64,000 nucleotides of DNA from FEN-1139 sp038207155 (lineage in GTDB: Bacteria > Myxococcota_A > Polyangia > Polyangiales > Polyangiaceae), in contig JBBRAB010000017.1 in the NCBI GenBank assembly GCA_038207155.1, positions 1 through 64,000 of the forward strand, given 5' to 3'. Positions 51,923-60,624 of this stretch are shown piece by piece. The position numbers were made by a program, and so were the translations under genes. The number at the start of each line of letters is the position of its first letter. Position 1 is the stretch's first letter. Under the pieces are notes generated by a model, which saw only the letters and a list, made by a program, of their open reading frames with translations, was not told the DNA's origin and did not search any database.

Positions 51923-53766
51923 GGCGCTTGGACCTCAGAATCGCTGCGCACATTGAGCTCAACCTGCCAACGTTCATTGGCGACCAGCGGCTGCACCGGG
52001 ATGGCCGAGAGCTCAAGCGTGCCAACGCCGGTCACCGCCGCGCGCAGACGTACCGGCACGACCTCACCCAGAGCGCGGCCGGCGGTCGGCAAGGTCACCT
52101 CGATCGGAGCGAGCTCGTCGAGCTCTTGCTCGGTCCAGGACTCGAGCTCGCGACCGGGCAGATCCTCGCGTCGCACCGTGGAGCCAAAGAAGCGGAAGGT
52201 CACGGGCTCGCCGACCACCACGCCCAGCACTTGCTCGGGCAGAGCGGCTTGGCTGCCCTCTTCCATGCCGAAGGGCGCGAGACAGAGCGCGGTGATCGGC
52301 GGCTCCATTCCGGGCACGGCAGGGGCCGGACTCTCGATCCCGACGTAATACGAACGAGCCGTGCCACCGCGGATCCGTAGACCACGACCGCGCCGCACTT
52401 CGCCGAAATAGGCCGCGCCCCGCGCGACGGCTAGCTCGAGATCCTCGCCGGGCAGGACGCGCACGGCGGGAGCGCCATCGGCGGCGAGCCAGCTGTTGAG
52501 CGTGCTCAGTAGCCGCTGACGGAATTCCTGCGCCTTGAGCACGCCGCCGTTGAACAGCACTGCAGTGGGGCGCAGCAGCTGCCCCTGACTCACCTCGCCA
52601 AAGCCGGGCACGCGCCGCAGCGCATCTGCCTGACGGCCGAGGAAAGCGGCCAGATGCCGGGTGATGGCGGGATCGGACGCGTAGGGGAGACCGACCTGCG
52701 TGAGGCCGACGCGCTGACGAACGGCGGGGCGGGCCTGCGCGGGGACCTCGGGGAAAAACCCATCGACGAGCCAGCTCGTGAGCTCGCTTCGGAGTAGCTC
52801 GCTGCGCAGCGACGAGCCGAGCAGCTGCGACCCTTTGCCGGCGATCACGACCGGCACTCGCTCGAGTTCACTGCGCGAAAAGAGCTGCTCTTTGGCGTCG
52901 CGCGCCGCAAATCCGAGGGACTGCAGCTGCCAGCGGTCGATCGAGGCGCCATTGGCTTCAAGCTTGGCCTTGAGACCATGCGCGAGGGTGAGATCCATGT
53001 TGTCGCCGCCGAGCAAGATATGCTCGCCCACCGCGACGCGATGCAGCTCAAGCGAGCCGTCTGTCTCGCCCACCGCAATGGCGGAAAAGTCCGTGGTTCC
53101 TCCCCCGACGTCCACCACCAGCACGACGTCGCCCACCTGCAGGTGCTTGCCGAAATCGCGTCCCATGGCCTCCAGCCAGGCGTACAGCGCCGCTTGCGGT
53201 TCCTCGAGCAGGGTGACGTTCTCGAGACCCCCCGCCAGGGCCGCTTCGACCGTGAGCTCGCGTGCTGCGGCGTCAAAGGAGGCGGGCACTGCGATCACGA
53301 TCTCCTGCTCGGCGAGCGGCGTACCCGACTCGGGCAGCTCACAGCGCGACCAGGCCTCGGCGAGGTGATCGAGGATGCGAAAGCTCGCTTCAACAGGTGA
53401 GATCCGCTCAAGCTCGGGCGGAGCCGAGAGCGGCAAGAGATTCGAACGGCGATCGACCCCGGCGTAGGAGAGCCAGCTCTTGGCGCTCGCGATCACGCGA
53501 CCAGGGGACTCCGCGGCGCAGCGGCGGGCCCACTCGCCAACGGCGTGGGTGCGCCCTTGATCCCAGGGCAGTGCCAGCGCGCCTTCACCCGCATGGGCGA
53601 AATACAGCACACTCGGCAGCAGCGGACGCGCCTCGAGCGCGCCGCGCCCCACGAGCTGGGGAATGTTGACGGCCACACTCTGCGGGCGCTCGCCGTCAAT
53701 TGTGCGCGCAACGGCCAGTGCCGTGTGGGTGGTGCCAAGATCGATCCCAATCGACAGGTGACTCAT
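51919..53766 (-). CDS. Hsp70-family protein, short form
   Basis: This 615-aa Hsp70-like ATPase has SIGIDLGTTHTALAVA, then TLLEEPQAALYAWL, VLVVDVGGGTTDFSAIAVG and VLFNGGVLKAQEF, all in the order of the Hsp70 ATPase core (about 5-440). A beta-sandwich-like part (about 450-615) follows with GMEEGSQAALPEQVLG. The helical lid is missing. It shares an unusual shared block (RVIASAKSWLS and FYA/LYAW) with the long form, showing they are paralogues. It sits between DUF2760 and the long Hsp70 with 4-bp overlaps on both sides, so co-translation and complex formation are likely. Confidence 0.88.
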   Translation of the reverse strand: MSHLSIGIDLGTTHTALAVARTIDGERPQSVAVNIPQLVGRGALEARPLLPSVLYFAHAGEGALALPWDQGRTHAVGEWARRCAAESPGRVIASAKSWLSYAGVDRRSNLLPLSAPPELERISPVEASFRILDHLAEAWSRCELPESGTPLAEQEIVIAVPASFDAAARELTVEAALAGGLENVTLLEEPQAALYAWLEAMGRDFGKHLQVGDVVLVVDVGGGTTDFSAIAVGETDGSLELHRVAVGEHILLGGDNMDLTLAHGLKAKLEANGASIDRWQLQSLGFAARDAKEQLFSRSELERVPVVIAGKGSQLLGSSLRSELLRSELTSWLVDGFFPEVPAQARPAVRQRVGLTQVGLPYASDPAITRHLAAFLGRQADALRRVPGFGEVSQGQLLRPTAVLFNGGVLKAQEFRQRLLSTLNSWLAADGAPAVRVLPGEDLELAVARGAAYFGEVRRGRGLRIRGGTARSYYVGIESPAPAVPGMEPPITALCLAPFGMEEGSQAALPEQVLGVVVGEPVTFRFFGSTVRREDLPGRELESWTEQELDELAPIEVTLPTAGRALGEVVPVRLRAAVTGVGTLELSAIPVQPLVANERWQVELNVRSDSEVQAP

Positions 53767-54323
53767 AGTTCGACCTCAGCGGCGGCGAGCACTTCGAGGC
53801 GCGTGCCCTCGGCGACTTCCGGCAGCTGTACGCCAGCGGCAACCCAGCCGCGATGGCGCAGGATGCCCGTCCAGGGCGGGGTGCCACGCACGTCACCGAT
53901 CGGACGCGTCGCGACGGCGTCAAAGCCTGGCTGCAACGTGACGCTGGCTCCCTCGGCTTCGCTTCGCACGGACTCGAGCGTGACGGCTTGCTCAATGGCT
54001 CGACGACAACCCGAGTGCACCAGCCTCGCCGCGGCTCCGACGTCCGCGTCGGGAAAGGAGGTGATGTCCTGCTGAACGAAATCGAGCAGTCGTCCCTCGC
54101 GCTGCAGGAGTTCAAGCAGCTGCAGTGCCGGACCGAGGTCGCGTGGGCGCGCTTCGGCTGGCACGGGCTCCTTGGGGGGAGCAGGCAAGGCGATTGGCTC
54201 TGGCTGCTCGGTTCGTTGAGCGAGGGCTGCGAGCTTGGCGGCATAGTCGCTATCGCTGCAGGCCCGGAAAAAGCTGCCGAGGGCCAGGGCGAGTCGCGAA
54301 CCGAAGGGGAGGGGTGCGTCCAT
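53763..54323 (-). CDS. DUF2760-family protein
   Basis: This 186-aa protein matches the DUF2760 type. It has a short N-terminal helix (GSRLALALGSFFRACSD), a Pro/Ala/Glu linker, then ALQLLELLQREGRLLDFVQQ, and a small beta domain with PPWTGILRHRGWVAAGVQLP. The function is unknown. The family is repeatedly found immediately before two Hsp70-family genes, as here, which suggests a dedicated co-factor. It is the first gene of the three-gene operon. The ATGA overlap at 53763 couples it to the short Hsp70. Confidence 0.85.
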   Translation of the reverse strand: MDAPLPFGSRLALALGSFFRACSDSDYAAKLAALAQRTEQPEPIALPAPPKEPVPAEARPRDLGPALQLLELLQREGRLLDFVQQDITSFPDADVGAAARLVHSGCRRAIEQAVTLESVRSEAEGASVTLQPGFDAVATRPIGDVRGTPPWTGILRHRGWVAAGVQLPEVAEGTRLEVLAAAEVEL

Positions 54324-54363
54324 CGGGGCGGCGGGAGTCTACCCAGAGTAGACTCGGCCCGCC

Positions 54364-55167
54364 ATGGCTCGCACCCTGACCGACCTCACTGCGCTCCTCT
54401 CGGACCTCGCCCCGCTCGCGGCTGCTGAGGATTGGGACAACGTGGGCTGGTTGCTCGAACCCGAGGACCCCCCGCCCATCACCCGGGTGCTGCTCGCGAT
54501 CGATCTGACCGAGTCCGTTCTAGTCGAGGCCCTCAGTCAGCAGATCCCGATGATCCTGGCTTATCACCCGGTGCTTTTCAAAGGCCTCAAGCGCCTGACC
54601 TCCAAGACTCCCACTGAACGGATTGTTCGAAGCGCGCTTCGTCACGGCCTGGCCGTCTACAGTCCCCACACCGCGCTCGACGCGGCTATCGGTGGCATGG
54701 CCGATTGGCTTGCAGGCGCGTTTGGGCCTGGTGAGACGCGGCCACTCGAGTCCCGCCCAACGCTGCCGCCGGGTGTGGGCGCTGGACGGTTGCTGCGTCT
54801 CGAGCAGCCCCTCGGGCTGCAGTTGGCGCTCGAGCGCGTCAAGGCGCATCTCGGGCTGCCCGGTCTCCGGTTGGCGGCGGCGGACTGTCACGCCGCAGGA
54901 AAGCCGATCGAGACGGTCGCAGTTTGTCCCGGCGCCGGCGGCTCGCTCTTTGAGCGACTCGGCGCGGTGGATCTCCTGCTGACGGGCGAAATGCGTCACC
55001 ACGACGTCCTGTCCCGTCGCGAGAGTGGCACGAGCGTGATGCTCACCGATCACACTCACTGTGAGCGAGGCTACCTGCCGCTCTTAGCGGACAAGCTGCG
55101 GGCGCTCGCTCCCGACGTGGATTTCCTCCTGTCCAAATGTGACCGTGAGCCACTCGTTTGGGTTTGA
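54364..55167 (+). CDS. Nif3-like dinuclear metal centre protein
   Basis: This 267-aa protein is of the Nif3/YbgI/DUF34 type. It starts MARTLTDLTALLSDLAPL, with EDWDNVGWLL next, then the metal-binding AYHPVLFKGLKRL and YSPHTALDAAIGGMADWL. The second half carries VAVCPGAGGSLFERL, LLTGEMRHHDVL and DHTHCERGYLP with the remaining His/Glu ligands. Members form hexameric rings with two metals. Links to GTP cyclohydrolase or NAD-like ligands exist but are not settled. ATG start. It diverges from the DUF2760-Hsp70 operon with only 40 bp between starts. Confidence 0.92.
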   Translation: MARTLTDLTALLSDLAPLAAAEDWDNVGWLLEPEDPPPITRVLLAIDLTESVLVEALSQQIPMILAYHPVLFKGLKRLTSKTPTERIVRSALRHGLAVYSPHTALDAAIGGMADWLAGAFGPGETRPLESRPTLPPGVGAGRLLRLEQPLGLQLALERVKAHLGLPGLRLAAADCHAAGKPIETVAVCPGAGGSLFERLGAVDLLLTGEMRHHDVLSRRESGTSVMLTDHTHCERGYLPLLADKLRALAPDVDFLLSKCDREPLVWV

Positions 55168-55253
55168 GGCAGCAGCGAGCCACTCGTTTAAGCTAGCTCG
55201 CAGCCGCGCCAGATTCCGTGTTTTGTTGTGGGCGGCGTGCTGGACGCTGGCGC

Positions 55254-56141
55254 TCACTCGCTCTTGTTGCCGTAGACCTTTGAGCCCGGGGGGACGCTGC
55301 GAATGAGCCAGGTATTGCCGCCGATCACGCTGCCAGCGCCAATCACGGTCTCCCCGCCGAGGATGGTCGCGCCAGCGTAGATCGTGACGTCATCCTCGAT
55401 CGTCGGGTGACGTTGCCGCGGGCGACCATCAACATCATCACAGCGCTTCACGCTCAGCGCACCGAGCGTGACTCCCTGGTAGAGCTTCACCTTGCGCCCG
55501 ATCACGGTGGTCTCACCGATCACGACTCCGGTGCCGTGATCGATGAAGAACCCGGGTCCGATCTTGGCGCCGGGGTGGATGTCGATCCCGGTGCGCTCAT
55601 GGGCATACTCCGAGATGATGCGCGGGATCATCGGGACCCCTTCGCTGTAGAGCACATGGGCCACGCGATGGGCCATGATGGCCTCGACCGCGGGGTAGCT
55701 GAGGATGACCTCTTCGATGCTTCGGGCAGCGGGATCGCCCTCGAAGGCCGCGTGGCAGTCGGCCTCGAGCGCATGGCGGATGGCCGGCAATTTGCCAAAC
55801 AGTCGCAGCACGATTTCCTCGGCCCGCTGAGGGCAGTCCGCCTCGCTGCGACCAATGCTCGCTTCGTAGCTGAGGACGCGACCGAGCTGATCGGTGAGCA
55901 GCTCGTGCGCCGGATAGAGGTGCGCGCTGACGCACGAGCGCAGGTTGTCCGGGCGCAGGGTGCGTGAGCTGTAAAATCCGATGAAAAGCACCGGTTTGAG
56001 ATGCTCATAGGCCGCGATGACCGCCTGCTTGTTGGGCAGCATGGCGCTCTTGAGATTGTTGATCGCGGCGGGCCCCTGGTAGCTTTCGAGCACCGCATCA
56101 ATGGCGGATTCAAGCGTGTGACCTGGACGTGGTAGCGACAT
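55254..56141 (-). CDS. cysE: Serine O-acetyltransferase
   Basis: This 295-aa acetyltransferase has a helical N-terminal domain (1-170) and a left-handed beta helix with hexapeptide repeats (about 175-290: IDIHPGAKIGPGFFIDHGTG, then VVIGETTVIG and VTLGAL). His residues in HPGA and DHGTG are the expected catalytic and substrate-binding residues. It makes O-acetylserine for cysteine synthesis. Its long N-terminal part resembles the EpsC/SatA-type group. No cysK is adjacent. The start is ATG. Confidence 0.93.
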   Translation of the reverse strand: MSLPRPGHTLESAIDAVLESYQGPAAINNLKSAMLPNKQAVIAAYEHLKPVLFIGFYSSRTLRPDNLRSCVSAHLYPAHELLTDQLGRVLSYEASIGRSEADCPQRAEEIVLRLFGKLPAIRHALEADCHAAFEGDPAARSIEEVILSYPAVEAIMAHRVAHVLYSEGVPMIPRIISEYAHERTGIDIHPGAKIGPGFFIDHGTGVVIGETTVIGRKVKLYQGVTLGALSVKRCDDVDGRPRQRHPTIEDDVTIYAGATILGGETVIGAGSVIGGNTWLIRSVPPGSKVYGNKSE

Positions 56142-56260
56142 GCGAGTGTTTCCTGTCTACCACTCCTAACGGCGCTCGGGTGCAGCTCGAGTCAGCGAGC
56201 GGGCACGGAACTGCCTGCCACCCACTTGGTCATTGCGCGTGACCCGAGTAGGCTTACCCA

Positions 56261-56959
56261 GTGACCGAGTCTCGGAATCCCTTTACGCTCCCCGCTCTCC
56301 CTGACGTGAGCTACCGCTTGGTCGAGGATCTCAGCCCGCCGGGCCCATCTGGGTTCCTCAAGCTGCTGCGACGGCGCTGGATGGCCGAGGGGCCGGGGCT
56401 GCCCGCGACCGAGCCCTTTGTGTACGACGAGGTCGACCGCCGGTGCCTCGATGCGGTGGTGATCGCCCCGCATTTCCGGGGCAAGCAGGGGGAGCTGCGG
56501 ACGTTTCTCCGCAGCGCCCCTCGTCCTCCAGTCGTGATGCGCGACGCCAAGCGGGGAGCCGTAGCAGAGCTTGAGGGACGCCTCGGACTCTGGGAGCTGC
56601 CCGCTGGGCTCGTCGAGGCTGAGGAATGCTCGCCCGAGGGTCTCGTGCAATGCGCTCGGCGCGAGCTCAGTGAAGAGCTTGGACTGACGGCGGAGCTCGC
56701 GGAGTTTATGCCGCTCGGACCGAGCACGTTTCCTTGTCCGGGGGTGATCGCCGAGCGTCACTTCTTTTTCCACGTGCGCGTGGAGCCCGCGCTGCAAACG
56801 ACCCCGTCCCTTGACGGCTCAGCCGTGGAGCTGCTTGGGGTCACGACGGAACTGAGCGTCGAGCAGGCTCTGTCCCTGTGCCGTCGGGGTGAGATTGAGG
56901 ACGCCAAGACCGAACTCGCGCTGCGTCGTCTGGCGGAGCTCGACGGAGAGCTCTCGTGA
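56261..56959 (+). CDS. Nudix hydrolase
   Basis: This 232-aa protein contains the Nudix box GLVEAEECSPEGLVQCARRELSEELG (positions about 135-160), with REL.EE.G at its centre. The surrounding beta strands LWELPAGLVEA and RHFFFHVRVEP match ADP-ribose or nucleoside-diphosphate-sugar pyrophosphatases. The N-terminal 100 residues hold additional strands seen in ADPRase-type proteins. GTG start. Its stop overlaps the NAD-kinase start (GTGA), so a role in NAD(H)/NADP metabolism is plausible but inferred. Confidence 0.9.
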   Translation: MTESRNPFTLPALPDVSYRLVEDLSPPGPSGFLKLLRRRWMAEGPGLPATEPFVYDEVDRRCLDAVVIAPHFRGKQGELRTFLRSAPRPPVVMRDAKRGAVAELEGRLGLWELPAGLVEAEECSPEGLVQCARRELSEELGLTAELAEFMPLGPSTFPCPGVIAERHFFFHVRVEPALQTTPSLDGSAVELLGVTTELSVEQALSLCRRGEIEDAKTELALRRLAELDGELS

Positions 56960-57876
56960 GCGCGCGGGCTCCGCTCGTGTTTGTCGCAGCCAAGCGCTCT
57001 CAGTACCAGAAGCACGTCCGTGATCAGCATGATCCGCGCGCACTCGAGCTCCTCGCGCGGCACGATCTTACCGTGGCGCGTTGGCAGAAGGCGGACTCCG
57101 AGCATCGTCGGACCTACGACGCGGTCGTCGACCGACTGCGTCTCCTCGGCGCCAATGTCGTGGTGCTCTCGCGTCCCCACGCCGAGTTTGACGCTCACGG
57201 AGCCGCACTCGTCGTGACGGTCGGAGGCGACGGCACGTTGCTGGCCGCTTCGCACAATGTGGCTGACGTGCCGATCCTTGGCGTCAACAGCTCGCCGGAC
57301 CACAGCGTCGGTTTTTTCTGCTCGGCGCGCCGCGAGACCTGCGACGTCGAGCTCGCTCGCGCGCTCGAGGGGCAGCTCGGTGGCGTGAAGCTGGCGCGCA
57401 TGCGGGTTGACCTCAACGGCCGCGTCTATTCGTCCCGGCTCCTCAACGAGGCGCTGTTTTCTCACATCATTCCGGCCGCGACCTCGCGCTACATCCTGGA
57501 GCGCGACGGTCGCCCCGAGGACCAGCGTTCCAGTGGGTTCTGGATTGGACCCGCAGCTGGCTCAACCGGTGCCCTGCGTTCCGCGGGCGGCCATATCTTG
57601 CCGCTGCGCTCGCGCAAACTCCAGCTCGTGGTGCGCGAACCCTATGAGTCACCCGGCGCTCGCGTGCGCTGGCGTCGCTTCGAGGTGTCACCCGGAAAAC
57701 ACCTTGAGGTGCGCAGCAAGATGGACGACGCTGCGCTGTTCTTGGATGGACCGTTTCGTCGAGTGGAGGTCCATCTCGGCGACCTCCTACGATTCTCGGT
57801 CTCGGATGAGTCTCTGCATGTGCTCGGCATTGGCGGCAAGCTGCCTGCCCGGAGTCGGACCACGCGTCGTGGCTGA
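56956..57876 (+). CDS. NAD kinase-like protein
   Basis: This 306-aa protein belongs to the diacylglycerol-kinase/NAD-kinase fold. The phosphate-binding motif is VVTVGGDGTLLAASHNV, followed by PILGVNSSPDHSVGF, RLLNEALFSH (Asn-Glu pair), and GPAAGSTGALRSAGG in place of the usual TPTGSTAY. The changed substrate motif puts it in a divergent NADK group, so substrate preference may differ from PpnK. It is coupled with the Nudix gene upstream and ends before a bidirectional terminator. Confidence 0.85.
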   Translation: MSARAPLVFVAAKRSQYQKHVRDQHDPRALELLARHDLTVARWQKADSEHRRTYDAVVDRLRLLGANVVVLSRPHAEFDAHGAALVVTVGGDGTLLAASHNVADVPILGVNSSPDHSVGFFCSARRETCDVELARALEGQLGGVKLARMRVDLNGRVYSSRLLNEALFSHIIPAATSRYILERDGRPEDQRSSGFWIGPAAGSTGALRSAGGHILPLRSRKLQLVVREPYESPGARVRWRRFEVSPGKHLEVRSKMDDAALFLDGPFRRVEVHLGDLLRFSVSDESLHVLGIGGKLPARSRTTRRG

Positions 57877-57946
57877 CTCTCGACTCCGCTCTGCTCCCAG
57901 AAGCAGCGCCCCTGCCGCCAGTAGTCGAGCGCCAGGTACCGAACAG

Positions 57947-57983
57947 AAAAACGCCGCGGTCCCTGAGGAACGCGGCGTTTTTT
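57947..57983. terminator. Bidirectional terminator between NAD kinase and eno
   Basis: A 12-bp stem AAAAACGCCGCG / CGCGGCGTTTTT with a 12-nt loop ends in T-runs on both strands, so it serves both convergent genes. Confidence 0.93.
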
Positions 57984-58012
57984 CATGAGCTCGTTGGGAG
58001 CCCACGCAGGAC

Positions 58013-59281
58013 TTAGCGCTTGAAGGGGGCCTTGCCCGCGTACTCCTGGGCCGCGCCGAGCTCGTCGGCGATGCGGAGGAGTTGGTTGTACTTGGCAATA
58101 CGGTCGCTGCGGCTGAGGCTGCCCGTCTTGATCTGGCCGGCGTTGGTGGCCACTGCGAGATCCGCAATGAAGGAGTCCTCGGTCTCGCCCGAGCGATGCG
58201 AGATAACCGACGTGTAGCCGGAGCTCTGCGCCAAGCGGATGGTGTCGAGGGTCTCGGTGAGCGAACCGATCTGGTTGACCTTGACGAGGATCGAGTTAGC
58301 AATCTTGCGCTCAATGCCCATCGCGAGGCGGGTCTTGTTGGTGACGAACAGATCGTCGCCAACGAGCTGCACGCTGGCACCGATCTTGTCGGTGAGGAGC
58401 TTCCAGCCGTCCCAGTCGTCCTCGGCCAGGCCGTCCTCGATCGTGATGATCGGGTACTGCGAGACGAGCTTCTCGTAGATCGCGACGATCTCTTCCTTCG
58501 TGCGGGTCTGCTTGTCGAAGGTGTACTTGCCGTCGGCGTAGAACTCGCTCGACGCGCAGTCCAGACCGAGAGCGATGTGCTCGCCGGGCTTGTAGCCAGC
58601 CTTCTCGATCGCCTGGAGGATCTTCTGGATGGCCTGCTCGTTGGACTCGAGGCGCGGCGCAAAGCCACCCTCGTCGCCCACGGCGGTGGTGAGGCCTTCA
58701 GCGGCCAAGATCTTCTTCAGGGCGTGGAACACCTCGGTGCCGGCGCGGAGCGCCTCGCCGAAGGTCGGCAGACCCCACGGAACGATCATGAACTCCTGGA
58801 TTTCCAGGCCGTTATCGGCGTGCTTGCCGCCGTTGAGGATGTTCATCAGGGGCGTCGGCAGGACGCGCGCCTGAACGCCACCGAGGTAGCGCCACAGCGG
58901 GAGACCGACGCTGTCGGCAGCCGCGCGGGCCGTGGCCATCGAGATGGCGAGGATGGAGTTGGCACCCAACTTCGACTTGTTCGGGGTTCCGTCAACCTCG
59001 AGCATGCGAGCGTCAACGCCCGCCTGATCGAAGGCCGAGAGGCCACAGAGTGCCGGCCCGAGGATGTCGTTGACAGCGGCAACCGCCTTGAGCACGCCCT
59101 TACCGACGTAACGACCCTTGTCGTCGTCGCGCAGCTCATGGGCCTCGTGCACGCCGGTCGAGGCGCCACTCGGAACGGCAGCGCGGCCCGAGCCGCTTAC
59201 CGTTTCGACTTCAGCTTCAACCGTGGGATTTCCGCGGGAGTCCAAGATTTCGCGAGCAGTGACTTGAATAATCTCTGGCAT
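58013..59281 (-). CDS. eno: Enolase
   Basis: This 422-aa enzyme converts 2-phosphoglycerate to phosphoenolpyruvate in glycolysis. It starts MPEIIQVTAREILDSRGNPT. The catalytic and metal residues are seen in SGASTGVHEAHELRDDD, GDEGGFAP, TIEDGLAEDDWDGW, VGDDLFVTN and the LVKVNQIGSLTETL enolase signature, with SHRSGETED near the end. The length is normal. ATG 59281 is chosen, since family members begin right there. GTG 59293 would add four residues. It has a strong terminator at its 3' side. Confidence 0.97.
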   Translation of the reverse strand: MPEIIQVTAREILDSRGNPTVEAEVETVSGSGRAAVPSGASTGVHEAHELRDDDKGRYVGKGVLKAVAAVNDILGPALCGLSAFDQAGVDARMLEVDGTPNKSKLGANSILAISMATARAAADSVGLPLWRYLGGVQARVLPTPLMNILNGGKHADNGLEIQEFMIVPWGLPTFGEALRAGTEVFHALKKILAAEGLTTAVGDEGGFAPRLESNEQAIQKILQAIEKAGYKPGEHIALGLDCASSEFYADGKYTFDKQTRTKEEIVAIYEKLVSQYPIITIEDGLAEDDWDGWKLLTDKIGASVQLVGDDLFVTNKTRLAMGIERKIANSILVKVNQIGSLTETLDTIRLAQSSGYTSVISHRSGETEDSFIADLAVATNAGQIKTGSLSRSDRIAKYNQLLRIADELGAAQEYAGKAPFKR

Positions 59282-59499
59282 GGGGGACCGCACATATCAC
59301 GAATGGCGGGGGGCGGCGAGGGGGGGCGGCAGCTGATTGTGGACTGCCCGCCTGCACAGGTGCTCACCCATTTCGCGGCTGTCGAGGATGCCGTGAGCAT
59401 CGCGTTACACAGCTGTTTCACAACTGCTCACTGAATCGGGCCTCGCGCAGAGGATTCCGCGCAGACCCGCGCGCGCGCAGAACCTGCGCATCCAGCGCG
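59282..59499. other. Intergenic region between eno and surface-lipoprotein genes
   Basis: These 218 bp contain the eno promoter region on the minus strand. I see no additional gene or strong hairpin. A short cytosine/guanine-rich stretch (GGCGGGGGGCGGCG type) lies near 59304. Confidence 0.5.
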
Positions 59500-60624
59500 T
59501 CAGGGCAGAATGACCAACGATGGACTCGAAATCGTTACCAAGTAGGGGAATCGGCCGCTCGGCAAACGAGGTGCCGCGCGCACCCGGAGCACCGCTGGCC
59601 CAGCGGTTAGTTGGGACAGCTGCAGGCGCGAGCAACGCCCGTCTCCACCGTCGTCATCGACGGCTCGGACGTCGCCCGTGGGGCTAAGCAGGGCCAGTTC
59701 GCTGTCGAGCAGCTCGAAGGTGCAGGCGCCGTCACCAAGATCGCTGAGCCCCGCGCTAAACTGCCCGCTTACCGGAATGATCACTTTGTAGAAGTCCACG
59801 TCACCGGCGGTTTCGAGCATACCGAAGGTATTGCGTTTGGACTCCGACGCGCTGGCACTCGTATCGTTTGGCTCAGTCTCTATGGCCTCGAGCTGACAGG
59901 TCGCGCTGCAGCCGTCTCCGCTGGTCGTGCCACCGTCGTCACACTGTTCTTGTTTGGGAAAACCTTCGAGTCGAGCATTGCCGCAGGCGGCCGCGTCGAT
60001 TCTAACACTCAGGGCGTAGGTGCCCGCATCGCTCGGGGTGAGGGCGTCAACGAGCAGCGACCAAGTCTCGCCTGATTTCACCGGTACGATCAGACGCTGA
60101 CTGCCGCAGCTCTGCTCGGACTTGGCGCTCGTGCAGCTGCCTCGCAGCGCCAGCGTCATGGGGTTTTTACTCGAGAGCGTTGCCACAAGCGTGCCCGCGT
60201 TCGGTACCACGACGGAATAAACCACCTCTGCGCCCGACTCACTGACGGCGCCACACGAATTGGTCTGGTGCGACGCGTGTCCGGACAGATCCCCCGCGAC
60301 ATAGGCCGGTAGGGTGAGCGGCGCCGCGGCGGTGCAGCTGTCCTTGCAGGCAGCGGTGCAGTCCGGATCGCGGCAATCGGTGAGGCCGTCAGTGTCGTTG
60401 TCGAGTCCATCGCTGCAGTTGGCTTCTTGCCCCGAGGCTTTGCCACCCGACGGTGCGCCACCGACGATTCCGGCGCTCCCGCCATTGCCGCCAAAGGCGC
60501 TCTGTTCGCCCGCGCCCGCCCGCGAAGGCGAAGCTGCAGATGGTTCTTGGGCTTGCGATTGGCAACCACCAACCGCGAGCCAGAGCAGGAGACTGGCGAC
60601 GGAACCTACTTGCTGGCGGGGCAT
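59500..60624 (-). CDS. Surface lipoprotein with DUF4215 and Cys-rich motifs
   Basis: This 374-aa predicted lipoprotein has signal MPRQQVGSVASLLLWLAVGGC (Cys21). The Gly/Ser/Ala-rich linker leads to CSDGLDNDTDGLTDCRDPDC, a Ca-binding-like MopE/Thrombospondin-type motif. A beta domain (about 90-205) is followed by the DUF4215 signature EQCDDGGTTSGDGCSATCQ and a C-terminal PPC-like beta domain (EPNDTSASASES, then GDVDFYKVIIP). It is expected outside the cell. Its start overlaps the end of the upstream VWA gene by 19 bp. Confidence 0.82.
   Translation of the reverse strand: MPRQQVGSVASLLLWLAVGGCQSQAQEPSAASPSRAGAGEQSAFGGNGGSAGIVGGAPSGGKASGQEANCSDGLDNDTDGLTDCRDPDCTAACKDSCTAAAPLTLPAYVAGDLSGHASHQTNSCGAVSESGAEVVYSVVVPNAGTLVATLSSKNPMTLALRGSCTSAKSEQSCGSQRLIVPVKSGETWSLLVDALTPSDAGTYALSVRIDAAACGNARLEGFPKQEQCDDGGTTSGDGCSATCQLEAIETEPNDTSASASESKRNTFGMLETAGDVDFYKVIIPVSGQFSAGLSDLGDGACTFELLDSELALLSPTGDVRAVDDDGGDGRCSRLQLSQLTAGPAVLRVRAAPRLPSGRFPYLVTISSPSLVILP

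Noticed and set aside
58082..59434. 450-codon open frame on the plus strand
   Set aside because: It is antisense to enolase, a highly conserved gene, and arises from codon bias.
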